This document shows, piece by piece, positions 10,307 through 19,342 of a DNA stretch of 64,000 nucleotides. The position numbers were made by a program, and so were the translations under genes. The DNA comes from Urophycis tenuis. Taxonomy: Eukaryota; Chordata; Actinopteri; Gadiformes; Phycidae. The notes under the pieces were generated by a model that saw only the letters and a list, made by a program, of their open reading frames with translations, was not told the DNA's origin and searched no databases. The stretch is from contig JAXIVH010000033.1 in assembly GCA_036785325.1 (NCBI GenBank), positions 3,593,548 to 3,657,547 on the forward strand, given 5' to 3'. The number at the start of each line of letters is the position of its first letter. Position 1 is the stretch's first letter.

Positions 10307-11959
10307 ATGGATTTTATCCAGAGGTCACGTGTTAAAATACCCAACGCAGTTATCATTGATGGAATAACTGAGTCAGTTCAGGATGAAGAAGTGATTGACT
10401 TCCTTCAGAAGTATGGTGCCATTCAGCGCACTCTTTTGGTTGATGATGAGTCTTCTGAGTTATACAAAAACCTGATCGTCGAGTACTCTAGTGGCTTAGC
10501 TGTAGAAGCTATGCAGCCACTCTTACCGTACAGACACACATTAGAAAGTGATTCAAATGTTGTGTACAATGTTGAGGCTTTAAGTAGTGTTTACACTTCT
10601 AAGCTAGGTAGCAGTGCTACAAAAACTTACCTGACAGAGCTAAAAGAGCTAGCAAAGCTAAGCGGCAAAGACTACGAAGCAGTCTTACGAGAGATGATGA
10701 TGCATATTAGTAGTGATGTTGAAAGCATGCAATCTGCTGAGGAGCCGTCGCCCCTAGTACTCAGTGAGTTTCCTGCAGAGTCCCCAACGCCCACCAGTCC
10801 TTTCTCAGGTCCCCCTCAGAATGACAGTGGTAAAAACAGTGCTACGTCAGCACCAGTTATTGATCAAAGAAGGGTCCCATCCCTTTCTGCGAGTGACATC
10901 AATCCACCAGAGGTTCAGAAAGTGGTGGTTGAACACATTGTGAGGAGGGAGAATGTAGGTTCTTTCTCGTCATTCCCAGTCCGACTTCGCTCATTTTCAG
11001 GGAAAATTCCCAGACCAAATAGTGAAGTAGATTATGACACTTGGCGTTCGCACATTGACCTTCTCTTGAATGATCCCAGTATGTCTCCTCTAGAAGTGTC
11101 TCGAAGGATCCTGGAGAGTTTGCTTTCACCTGCAGCAGATGTGGTAAGAGGCTTGTGCTCCAATTCATTGCCTTCAGCCTATTTGCAACTTTTAGATTCT
11201 GCTTTTGGTGCGGTTGAAGATGGAGAAGAGCTGTTTGCTCAGTTCATGAGTACTCTCCAGGATCCAGGCGAGAAGCCATCAGCTTACTTACAGCGGTTGC
11301 AGCTCACGCTCAACCAGGCTGTTAAGAGAGGGGGGGTCGTACCAGGGGAAGTAGGTAAACACCTCCTCAAACAGTTTTGTAGAGGATGCTGGGACGCTGC
11401 TCTGCTCTCTAGTTTACAACTTGAGCAGAAGAAAAATCTCCCACCTCCGTTCTCAGAGCTTTTGTTAATGCTACGTACTGAGGAGGACAGACAGGCAGTA
11501 AAAGCTAGTCGTATGAGGAAGCATTTAGGTTCCACAAGGCAGAGAGTTCAGCTCCAGTCACAAAGTAGCTGTATTTTTGAGCCAACAGAGAACCCAGAGA
11601 CCCAACCCAGTGCTATTGATGAGCTTAGGAAGCAGGTAGCTAGCCTCCAGAGTCAGCTAACCACCTTAATGGCTCAGAGGACGCCTGGGGGGTTGAGTGA
11701 TAGGGGAGCTGCGGGTAAAACACAAAGCAGAGTGTCAACATCACACAGTACAAAACCAGACATGACAAACCAACCAAGTAGGAACTACACAAACAACCCC
11801 AGACCTTGGTATTGTTTTAAGTGTGGGGAGGACGGACACATATCAACATTTTGCACCAATGACTCAAACCCGACTTTAGTGACTAAAAAGAGAAAACAGT
11901 TAGAGGAAAGACAGCACAAGTGGAAACAACAGAACCACCCTGACTTACCTTTAAACTAG
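10307..11959 (+). CDS. gag: Gag, PNMA-like, with CCHC zinc knuckle
   Basis: This is an intact 550-codon frame. Residues of about 12-80 (PNAVIIDGITESVQDEEVIDF...) look like the RRM-like N-terminal domain seen in PNMA-type Gag proteins. Residues of about 225-405 (RLRSFSGKIPRPNSEVDYDTW...) form the capsid region shared by gypsy Gags and PNMA genes. A single zinc knuckle CFKCGEDGHISTFC (C-X2-C-X4-H-X4-C) spans about 503-516, and a lysine-rich tail follows. The first ATG after the LTR is used. The stop TAG (11957-11959) directly follows a slippery heptamer. PNMA relatedness is judged from fold-like pattern and motif order, not from a search. Confidence 0.85.
   Translation: MDFIQRSRVKIPNAVIIDGITESVQDEEVIDFLQKYGAIQRTLLVDDESSELYKNLIVEYSSGLAVEAMQPLLPYRHTLESDSNVVYNVEALSSVYTSKLGSSATKTYLTELKELAKLSGKDYEAVLREMMMHISSDVESMQSAEEPSPLVLSEFPAESPTPTSPFSGPPQNDSGKNSATSAPVIDQRRVPSLSASDINPPEVQKVVVEHIVRRENVGSFSSFPVRLRSFSGKIPRPNSEVDYDTWRSHIDLLLNDPSMSPLEVSRRILESLLSPAADVVRGLCSNSLPSAYLQLLDSAFGAVEDGEELFAQFMSTLQDPGEKPSAYLQRLQLTLNQAVKRGGVVPGEVGKHLLKQFCRGCWDAALLSSLQLEQKKNLPPPFSELLLMLRTEEDRQAVKASRMRKHLGSTRQRVQLQSQSSCIFEPTENPETQPSAIDELRKQVASLQSQLTTLMAQRTPGGLSDRGAAGKTQSRVSTSHSTKPDMTNQPSRNYTNNPRPWYCFKCGEDGHISTFCTNDSNPTLVTKKRKQLEERQHKWKQQNHPDLPLN
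11950..11956 (+). promoter_or_regulatory. -1 ribosomal frameshift heptamer T TTA AAC at the gag stop
   Basis: In the gag frame the sequence reads cct tta aac tag, so TTTAAAC is correctly phased as X XXY YYZ and abuts the stop codon. Slipping one base back gives TTT AAA CTA and enters the pol frame, which is open from 11944. This explains how pol, which has no ATG near its start, can be made as Gag-Pol. I could not define a downstream stimulatory structure by eye. Confidence 0.85.
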
Positions 11960-14900
11960 ATTCAGTCTCTGTTGTGGGGCAGACAGGGGCTGAAGAGAAG
12001 CAACTACGCTCCTCAAAGAAATATAAGGTTCAAAAGTTTACCATTTCAGAACACTCCAAAAGAAACCACTTCTTTAAGCTTCCTTCTGGGTTAGTAGGTA
12101 CCAGAAGTACAGCTGAAGTGACCATCAATGGTAAACAAGTTAACTGTCTACTTGATACAGGTTCACAGGTCACCACCGTTCCTCATTCATTTTATGAAAA
12201 GCACCTAGCTGAACAAGAAATCAAACCCTTGCACGATCTCCTAGAGGTAGAGGGAGCAAACGGACAATCCGTGCCCTACAAAGGTTACATTGAAATGACA
12301 GTCGTCTTTCCACAGGCGTTGCTTGGTGTTTCGATCGAGGTACCTACCCTTGCTTTGGTTGTGCCTGATGTCAGGGCCACCTCACAGTCTCTTGTGCTTA
12401 TAGGTACCAACACCATGGATGTCTTGTATGACACATTTTCGGAAGGTGATTCAACCAACTATCAGCCAGCCCATTACGGTTACCAAGCTGTGATCAAAGT
12501 CCTTGAACTGAGACGCAGACAGGCTAGCAATAGCCATGGCATGGTGAGGCTACAAGAAAAGAAACCAGAGGTCATTCCGGCTGGAAAGACCGTTGTCATC
12601 GAAGGTTTCGCTGTAGCCAACGACTTCCAGAATGAGAAGGCTGTTGTCGTTGAGCATTCATCTTCATCTACTTTGCCTGGCGGGTTAATAGTGAAGTCTT
12701 GCTTGGTTGATTTTCCCAACCAGCGACCCTTTAAGCTTCCAGTCATCGTTAGTAATGTATCTGAACATGATGTTATCATCCCTGCAGGGTGTAAACTTGC
12801 AGACATTGGTACTTACCGGAGCGTCTTGTCTCAACAGCAAGTTAATCAACCAGCCGATGCTGAGTCCTCTCAGAAGTCAAACTTGCACTTCAACTTTGGG
12901 GATTCACCCATCCCACCCGATTGGAAAGAGCGCATTGTCGAGAAACTTAATAACATGCCAGAAGTGTTTGCGCAACACGACTTGGATTTTGGGCGAACAG
13001 ATAAAGTGGCACACCACATTAAGCTTTCGGATGAAACTTCTTTCAAGCAGCGGCCTCGGCCAATACATCCAGCTGATGTTGACGCTGTTCGCAAGCATAT
13101 CCAAGAGCTCTTACAAACTGGGGTAATTAGGGAATCGGAGTCACCTTTTTCGTCCCCAATCGTGGTTGTCAGGAAAAAGAACGGTACCGTCAGACTCTGC
13201 ATTGACTACCGCAAGCTGAACCTGCAGACAATAAAGGATGCATATGCACTTCCAAAGCTTGAAGACACCTTCTCTGCACTTTCAGGTTCTCAGTGGTTTT
13301 CGGTCCTCGATTTGAAGTCTGGTTATTACCAGATTGAAGTCGAAGAGAAAGACAAACCCAAGACTGCATTTGTATGCCCGCTTGGGTTTTGGGAGTTCAA
13401 TAGGATGCCTCAGGGGGTGACAAACGCACCAAGTACCTTTCAGAGGTTAATGGAGAAATGCATGGGCGATATGCACTTGCAGGAAGTCTTGGTTTTCCTA
13501 GACGATCTGATCGTCTTCTCAAAGACCTTGGAGGAGCATGAGGCCCGACTTATGAAAGTTCTTGGTCGTTTGAAGGAGTTTGGTCTAAAACTCTCACCTG
13601 AGAAGTGTTCTTTCTTTCAGACATCTGTCCGATATCTCGGACATGTCGTCTCCAGGAACGGGGTTGAAACTGACCCAGAGAAGATTGCTTCTCTCAAAAC
13701 CTGGCCAGTCCCCCGAAACCTGCGAGAATTGAGGTCATTCTTGGGTTTTGCAGGGTACTACAGGAGGTTTGTGAAGGGGTACTCTGACATTGTGAAGCCC
13801 TTGCACGGACTGACTTCCGGGTACCCACCTCCACGTAAAAAATCTAACTTGAAACCATCAACTGATCAGACTTACCATGACCCAAAGGCACCCTTTGGCT
13901 TTCGTTGGACACCTGCTTGTCAGCAGGCATTTAAGCAGGTTATCGAAGCACTTACCACCGCTCCAGTGTTGGGCTTCGCAAATCCTCAAGAGCCGTATGT
14001 ATTACATACTGATGCCAGCACCAGCGGCCTTGGTGCTGTTCTTTATCAAGAACAAGAAGGTCAGCTCCGGGTCATAGCTTATGCGAGCAGGGGGCTATCG
14101 AGGAGTGAGAGCCGGTACCCAGCCCATAAGCTGGAATTTTTGGCACTGAAGTGGTCAGTTGCTGAAAAATTCTGTGATTATCTCTATGGAAATCACTTCA
14201 CCGTAGTTACTGACAGTAACCCGTTAACGTATATCTTGACCACTGCAAAACTCGATGCAACAAGTTATAGATGGCTTGCAACCTTGTCTACCTTTGCATT
14301 CAAACTTGTGTACAGACCGGGAAAACAAAACTCGGATGCCGACGGACTGTCGCGCAGACCTCATGGCGAACTGTCAGACGATCCCAAATCGCAGAAGGAG
14401 AGGGAGCGTATCTGTCAGTTCACGCGCGACCATCTCTCTGACCCGGACAGTATCGATGCTGTCGATCAAGCTGTTGTTCAAGCCATTTGTGAAAGGCAGT
14501 TTGTCTACAGTGACAACCTTGATGTTCAAGGTGGTGCAACTTTGGTCGAAACTCTTACCACCTCCACAAGAGCTGTACCTGACAGCTATGGGAAAGAGGA
14601 CCAGCTTGGAGGATTGCCTTTCATTCCTCACTTAACTGAAGTTGAGTTAGCGAGCAAACAAAGAGCCGATCAGTGTTTGAAGCATGTAATTTACCAACTT
14701 GAGTGCGGGGAGAAGCCACCTCCCACGCTGCGGAGCGAACTCCCAGAACTTTCACTCTTGTTGAGAGAGCTACAGCGTCTTGAGCTTCTCAATAATGTTC
14801 TTTACCGAAGACGGCAAGTCGGCGCTCATACTTCTTATCAGCTGGTCTTGCCAGCTGAGCTCCGTGACATGGTCTTAATGAGCTTACATGATCACATGGG

Positions 14901-16644
14901 TGCTGATCGTACCCTAGATCTTGTCAGAACGAGGTTCTTTTGGCCAAAGATGGCTGTAGATGTTGAAAAAAAAGTGAAAACGTGTGGCCGATGTGTGCGC
15001 CGAAAGGCATTGCCAGAGAAAGCGGCACCGTTGGTCAATATCAACACCACGAGACCTCTTGAGTTACTTTGCATGGATTTCCTTTCTTTGGAACCCGACA
15101 TCAGTGGAACAAAAGACATCCTTGTCATCACAGATCACTTTACAAAGTTCGCAGTTGCCATACCAACGCCGAACCAAAAGGCCCGAACTGTGGCGAAGTG
15201 TCTGTGGGACAATTTCATTGTACACTACGGGTTCCCGGAAAGACTCCACAGTGATCAGGGACCCGATTTCGAGTCCCACATGATCAAGGAACTTTGCAGA
15301 GTAGCCAGCATACATAAGGTGAGGACAACTCCGTACCACCCTCGTGGAAACCCTGTTGAGCGGTTTAATCGCACCTTATTGAACATGCTAGGTACCCTGG
15401 GGAATCAAGAGAAGTCTCGGTGGCGTGAGTTTGTAAAACCGCTAGTTCATGCGTACAATTGTACGAGGAATGAGGTAACGGGGTTCACGCCATACGAACT
15501 TATGTTCGGCCGTCAGCCTCGCTTACCAGTTGATCTGGCTTTTGGGTTGCCTGTGCAGGGTGGTCAGCACACGTCGCACTCTCAGTATGTTCAGACTCTC
15601 AAGTCCCGTCTTCAGGAAAGCTACAAAATGGCAACAACAAATGCTGCAAAAACAGCAAGTCGAAACAAAACACGATATGACAAGCGTGTAACGGCTTCGG
15701 ACTTGGCTGTTGGAGACCGAGTTCTCATCAGAAATGTCCGCTTACGGGGGAAGCACAAAATTTCTGATAAATGGGAAGCAACTGTCCATGTTGTGGTAAG
15801 CAGAGCTGGAACACTCCCAGTATACACGGTGAAGCCTGAGAACCGTGAAGGTCCTTTAAGGACATTACATAGGGACTTACTACTACCATGTGGCTACTTA
15901 ACAGAGGACAGCCATCCTGTCCCACAGTCCGGGAAGCGTAGGCCGTCTACTCGTGCAAACCCTTCCCCAGATGAAACAATACCCTCGGACGAGGAGGAAG
16001 ATGAGATCATTCCTATCTACTGGTTCAGGGATCCTTCAAGTGTTCAGGTCCCAACTTTTCAGAACACAGCTCAGTCTGATCCAGGGATGTTCCCTGAGCT
16101 AAACACACAACGTCAGATACTTCCACTTGATTATCTTGTTGAGAGTTCTCCAAGTGTTCAGTGTGTTGATTACATACCTGATTTTGAAAAACAACCTTTT
16201 AGGCTTGACTGTACTACCGACGCCCCTCTGGTACTTGACCAGTCTGACAGTCAGCCAAGTGACATTGAACATTTGATTACTGACATAGCCGCAACGGCTG
16301 AACCATTGGATTTGACTGAAAATGACTGTACTGACACTGGTCACAATCAGACAGTAGATACATGTACAGCTGATACACAAGAGCAAGAACAGGTTAGTTC
16401 TGTGAGACGTTCAACTCGGACTAAGGACCAACCTGACCGACTCACATACTCAGAACTAGGTAACCCATGGTTAGCTATGACGCAGTCATTTCTACGTAGC
16501 TTATCAACAGTTGTTGACACTGCTGTGGGTGAGAACTTTGTGGGCTCCTCTTCCTCAACTTCCCAGGTGGTAACTACGCAACCTTTGCCATGTCCCGGGA
16601 CGGGCATGAGCTCAGGGGGGGAGAGTGTAGCCCAGGCTTCATAA
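11950..16644 (+). CDS. pol: Pol polyprotein: protease, reverse transcriptase, RNase H, integrase
   Basis: One open frame of about 1565 codons is entered from gag by -1 frameshift. Residue numbers here count from 11974. The aspartic protease has LLDTGSQ (DTG at 61-63). RT has VRLCIDYRKLN and the catalytic VFLDDL (aspartates 510-511). RNase H has HTDAS (Asp 680) and VTDSNPL. Integrase has an H-X3-H/C-X2-C finger (HDHMG...CGRC), Asp 1035 (MDFL), Asp 1094 (SDQGPDF) and Glu 1129 (NPVERF), giving D-34-E spacing. A GPY/F-type module lies at about 1250-1306. The C-terminal 250 residues are acidic and of unknown role. The frame crosses the polypurine tract and ends 19 nt inside the 3' LTR. All key catalytic residues are present. 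Confidence 0.95.
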   Translation, partial: FKLDSVSVVGQTGAEEKQLRSSKKYKVQKFTISEHSKRNHFFKLPSGLVGTRSTAEVTINGKQVNCLLDTGSQVTTVPHSFYEKHLAEQEIKPLHDLLEVEGANGQSVPYKGYIEMTVVFPQALLGVSIEVPTLALVVPDVRATSQSLVLIGTNTMDVLYDTFSEGDSTNYQPAHYGYQAVIKVLELRRRQASNSHGMVRLQEKKPEVIPAGKTVVIEGFAVANDFQNEKAVVVEHSSSSTLPGGLIVKSCLVDFPNQRPFKLPVIVSNVSEHDVIIPAGCKLADIGTYRSVLSQQQVNQPADAESSQKSNLHFNFGDSPIPPDWKERIVEKLNNMPEVFAQHDLDFGRTDKVAHHIKLSDETSFKQRPRPIHPADVDAVRKHIQELLQTGVIRESESPFSSPIVVVRKKNGTVRLCIDYRKLNLQTIKDAYALPKLEDTFSALSGSQWFSVLDLKSGYYQIEVEEKDKPKTAFVCPLGFWEFNRMPQGVTNAPSTFQRLMEKCMGDMHLQEVLVFLDDLIVFSKTLEEHEARLMKVLGRLKEFGLKLSPEKCSFFQTSVRYLGHVVSRNGVETDPEKIASLKTWPVPRNLRELRSFLGFAGYYRRFVKGYSDIVKPLHGLTSGYPPPRKKSNLKPSTDQTYHDPKAPFGFRWTPACQQAFKQVIEALTTAPVLGFANPQEPYVLHTDASTSGLGAVLYQEQEGQLRVIAYASRGLSRSESRYPAHKLEFLALKWSVAEKFCDYLYGNHFTVVTDSNPLTYILTTAKLDATSYRWLATLSTFAFKLVYRPGKQNSDADGLSRRPHGELSDDPKSQKERERICQFTRDHLSDPDSIDAVDQAVVQAICERQFVYSDNLDVQGGATLVETLTTSTRAVPDSYGKEDQLGGLPFIPHLTEVELASKQRADQCLKHVIYQLECGEKPPPTLRSELPELSLLLRELQRLELLNNVLYRRRQVGAHTSYQLVLPAELRDMVLMSLHDHMGADRTLDLVRTRFFWPKMAVDVEKKVKTCGRCVRRKALPEKAAPLVNINTTRPLELLCMDFLSLEPDISGTKDILVITDHFTKFAVAIPTPNQKARTVAKCLWDNFIVHYGFPERLHSDQGPDFESHMIKELCRVASIHKVRTTPYHPRGNPVERFNRTLLNMLGTLGNQEKSRWREFVKPLVHAYNCTRNEVTGFTPYELMFGRQPRLPVDLAFGLPVQGGQHTSHSQYVQTLKSRLQESYKMATTNAAKTASRNKTRYDKRVTASDLAVGDRVLIRNVRLRGKHKISDKWEATVHVVVSRAGTLPVYTVKPENREGPLRTLHRDLLLPCGYLTEDSHPVPQSGKRRPSTRANPSPDETIPSDEEEDEIIPIYWFRDPSSVQVPTFQNTAQSDPGMFPELNTQRQILPLDYLVESSPSVQCVDYIPDFEKQPFRLDCTTDAPLVLDQSDSQPSDIEHLITDIAATAEPLDLTENDCTDTGHNQTVDTCTADTQEQEQVSSVRRSTRTKDQPDRLTYSELGNPWLAMTQSFLRSLSTVVDTAVGENFVGSSSSTSQVVTTQPLPCPGTGMSSGGESVAQAS
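16614..16625 (+). other. polypurine tract
   Basis: Aggggggg followed by agag abuts the TG of the 3' LTR, the normal place for plus-strand priming. It is read within the pol frame as Ser-Gly-Gly-Glu-Ser. Confidence 0.8.
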
Positions 16645-17959
16645 GCTGAGGAAAACTTAAAAGAACTTAAAAGAAATAAGAGTAAATGTCCATTATTTAG
16701 TCCGTATGAATGCGTGAGAGAGAGAGAGCAATAGCTGGCAATTATAGGGTTAACCGCATTGGGCGGAGCAAACAGACTTGCGTCATGACGTCCTGGCGCA
16801 GCAGCGTTGCAGGTGCGCACGACGATTGATAATTAGTACGAGAGAAGAGAACGCACCGCTCGGTTGGAAGAGAAACGCGCTTATTTAGAAAAAACCCCAA
16901 ATTAGATAAAAGTGATAAGAAAAAGTTGGAAAACACCACGAGCTGATTCAACAGTCCTTGGTTGATGTTGCCCGCTCGGCGGTGAGTTGAATTTGTATTT
17001 TAAATTGAAAAGGGCGTCGAATAAAGGTGTGTGTGCGTCACTGCTAACATGGCGCTAATGGCTAAATTGATACCTCGTGCGTTAGCCGCCAGTGTAGCGG
17101 CCAAGGTGAGTTAGCATTGAACTCTGCTAACAGAGCTAACGCACGAGGTAATTGCTAACGTGCTATCGTGGAATAATTCTAAATGCTAAGCTATTGTGTG
17201 TATGTGTGTGTATTGTATGGAAGGGGATTAATCGGAATAATTGATGTGGCTTATTTGAGTTATTTGAGTTTTTATTTCATTCCCACTGGAAAAGTGAGAA
17301 TAATATATTTTTGTTAATCGATTTGAATTAATATATAGGTCATATTTATGTTATTATTTATTTTAACAAAGAAGCAATGGCCTGTAGTAACTTTTAGATT
17401 TACTGAGATGGATGAATGTGGCCTGTTCTACAGGTCAGGTTTTTTGTGTGGAAAGGAATTGATTCGGTGACGCTCGATGTCGAGAGGACATCGGCGACAC
17501 CCGTAATCGACAAGGATAAGAAACCAGCACTGGATAGCCACCAGGCGGCTTCCGGACATCCGCTGGAGGAACTGACCCGAAGGACTGGATAGTGAGCAAG
17601 AATCCAACATTCAACTGAGCTACCTCCCAAACCTGCGGTGTGGTAGGACCAGTGACAGACGGAAATAAAAGGGCCCAACATAAAGAAAAGAAGAGACCAT
17701 AAAGACATTTTTTCTATATATTTCTATTTATTCTGCGCACAGTTTATTATTTTCTATGTTCAACATTGTTGTTTATATTGTTCATATTTGATGTTTAATA
17801 ATACAGTTCTTTCATACTATATTTTGTGAGCGTATTCAATATTGATGTTCCATCCTGGGCTCCATGAGCGTTAACTAGAATCCTGGTAACTAGTCCAAAA
17901 CGGAATTGAACCCGAAATTCATATATACCTGTAACCTCATAAGGCAAAGAGGGGTTACA
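16626..17959 (+). repeat. 3' LTR of the gypsy element
   Basis: The LTR has the same length and boundaries as the 5' LTR. It carries the second copy of the two-exon frame (ATG at 17049, exon B 17434-17592) and the polyA signal used to end element transcripts. Confidence 0.95.
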
Positions 17960-18367
17960 AACACCTCTGCTAAAACAATCACAAACCTTGCAAAATATAG
18001 AATTTAGGTTAGGCCTACTATGCAAGCATCGTTTGATAGCCTACTAGTTTCTACATTATACATTTATCCGTAGATAGCAAGAATACAGTCAAGAGAGATA
18101 AGTATAATGTTACTACACTATTTACAAAATTGCTCATTCACCAAAAAAGCTCGAAGTAACAAAGATACAGCGAAGACGTAACCGTTAGCAGGAGCTTACA
18201 TGTAAGTAACAGTGTAATAACACAGAACGTAAAAAAATAAATATATGAAGTCGCATGATATATGTAACTTACCATTCAGAAACCTCCTGCGGCAGCCGCA
18301 GAGTAAGAATTTCAGCCGGCGTCTCTCCCTCTGGGTCAGATTCAGGCTCAAACTGGTAGGGTTGAAC

Positions 18368-18409
18368 TAGAGTCCTTTAGAGAGACTAGAGTCTCTCTAT
18401 AGTACTCTA
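18368..18409. mobile_element. 42-bp palindromic insertion with 8-bp target duplication
   Basis: The insert starts tagagt and ends actcta and is a near-perfect palindrome: arms of about 20 bp with two mismatches and almost no loop. The word ggttgaac stands on both sides (18360-18367 and 18410-18417). It lies in exon 1 of the ballast-like gene, where the uninterrupted codons can be read directly across the two flanks. Confidence 0.8.
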
Positions 18410-18724
18410 GGTTGAACCACAGAGTTTCTGCCAGCCATTGGCCGAGTCAGTCTGTAAACATTAGCACATGGCTATGGAGCCGAGGCTCGGCTCCGTACGG
18501 ACCACGCCCCTCGCAGAGAGGTGGGCGTAGTCTGGTGTAGCTCATTTACATAAAAGAGTGATGAAGAGAGACCTACAATATTTGATCCAAAGGCAATTTT
18601 GACCAAAGCATGTCACAGACATGTCTTTGACACACCTGGGAACTATTTTAATTTGTGGAAACGGGGCATAATATGGGACCTTTAACAATATGCAATTATG
18701 CATCCAAAACAAACGCGATGTTCA

Positions 18725-18880
18725 AAACCAAGATTCAATTCAAGATTCAAGTTCAAGATTCAAGTAAACTTTATTGTCAGTTTTCATGTATGTACATGAC
18801 ATTCACAAAAACCGAAATGCCGTTTCCCTCGATCCCCGGTGCCAGACAAGCATGCAAATATAAATATAAATATATAAATA
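18725..18880 (-). repeat. LINE 3'-tail fragment, reversed
   Basis: The run of gattcaa units followed by gtaaactttattgtca is the reverse complement of a common fish LINE 3' end, (ttgaat)n after an AATAAA-like end. No coding part is attached. It lies within residual hAT sequence. Confidence 0.5.
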
Positions 18881-18964
18881 TAAATATCCTGATTACATAA
18901 ATATATAACCAGGATACAACAAAACAAAAAAATAGAACCACTTTACAAATAATGCGTTTGGCAC

Positions 18965-19135
18965 CTACAAATCGCCCGTTGCAACAAATCCATATTTTAC
19001 ATACACAATGTCGTACTTGCGATTGAAGCTTTTGCTTTTCTTTTTGGTAGCGTTTTCCACTTGTTCATCACTATTTCTTTTACTTGAACAACCCGTAAAA
19101 AAATGGCTCATGGAGGTTTGCTGAGGTCCGCTCAT
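18965..19135 (-). pseudogene. hAT transposase N-terminal remnant
   Basis: On the minus strand an ATG at 19135 opens MSGPQQTSMSHFF, then a KKKSKSF-RKYDIVYVKYGF segment, which is the conserved stretch just before the first BED-like cysteines in ZBED5/SCAND3-type hAT proteins. The frame stops at 18967-18965, before the zinc ligands. It confirms the hAT nature of the outer element. Confidence 0.65.
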
Positions 19136-19342
19136 TTCAGTGTAATGCTGCAGCTGTACCTAACCTGCATATGGCACCTGTGCATTGCGCTGTTCAGTCC
19201 GGTCGGGTACCAGTTTTAGGAAGTTATTGTCCGCCAAGCCATCACAGCATTATTCTGATGGGAACACAAGCCATTTCATGGCCTAGTAGTAACAGCTCTG
19301 CAGCCCGGTACCGGTCCCCGGACCAGGGGTTGGGAACCGCTG

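Larger units (their letters stand above)
8910..17959 (+). mobile_element. full-length Ty3/gypsy LTR retrotransposon, third layer, intact and young
   Basis: Two 1334-bp LTRs (8910-10243 and 16626-17959), each starting TG and ending CA, flank intact gag and pol frames. The flanking 4-bp word aaca (8906-8909 and 17960-17963) is the target duplication. A primer-binding-site candidate follows the 5' LTR and a polypurine tract precedes the 3' LTR. Gene order is gag, protease, RT, RNase H, integrase. I see no stop or frameshift inside either frame apart from the gag-pol boundary, which carries a -1 slippery heptamer. No env-like frame is present. Confidence 0.95.
8338..18438 (-). pseudogene. P2X7 C-terminal ballast-like protein gene, split by the gypsy insertion and broken in exon 1
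   Basis: Three minus-strand exons join with correct phases and GT-AG ends: 18438-18273 (ATG at 18438), 8629-8560, and 8454-8338 ending in TAG. The first encodes QPYQFEPESDPEGE...; the second, across the junction, encodes W-CLCGNC-...-PTEQENVCCLEI; the third encodes VDHPGLEPVCLNVYSLQ. This cysteine pattern (CxCxxC, VCC, HPG-EPVCLNV) matches the ballast domain known from the P2X7 cytoplasmic tail and from related free-standing fish proteins. Without later insertions the product would be about 100 residues. A 50-bp gain (42-bp palindrome plus 8-bp duplication, 18368-18417) places a stop shortly after codon 10. The gypsy element lies in intron 1. Confidence 0.75.
5602..18681 (+). mobile_element. 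Kolobok-type transposon (TTAA target), second layer
   Basis: The termini share the 16-bp inverted repeat AGGTCCCATATTATGC, and TTAA stands directly outside each end (5598-5601 and 18682-18685). The element encodes a THAP-domain protein on + and a small P2X7-ballast-like protein on -, the two being convergent around 8330. THAP domains and TTAA targets are known features of the Kolobok superfamily. PiggyBac also uses TTAA but does not normally carry THAP. No DDE catalytic core is visible in the THAP gene, so this copy is probably non-autonomous. A gypsy element fills 8910-17959. Confidence 0.85.
5183..19342 (-). mobile_element. hAT (Charlie/ZBED-like) transposon, outermost layer of a nest
   Basis: The left end reads caggggttcccaac and the right end is its inverted form gttgggaaccgctg. 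Immediately outside both ends is the same 8-bp word ccataggg (5175-5182 and 19343-19350), which is the hAT type of target-site duplication. A transposase N-terminal remnant lies on the minus strand at 18965-19135. Own hAT sequence is limited to about 5183-5601 and 18682-19342, because the interior is occupied by the Kolobok-type element. No catalytic hATC domain was found, so the element is deleted and non-autonomous. Confidence 0.88.

Noticed and set aside
16347..16820. 157-codon minus-strand open frame
   Set aside because: It lies antisense to the pol end and the 3' LTR, has no domain, and its LTR part repeats in the 5' LTR. A shadow frame.
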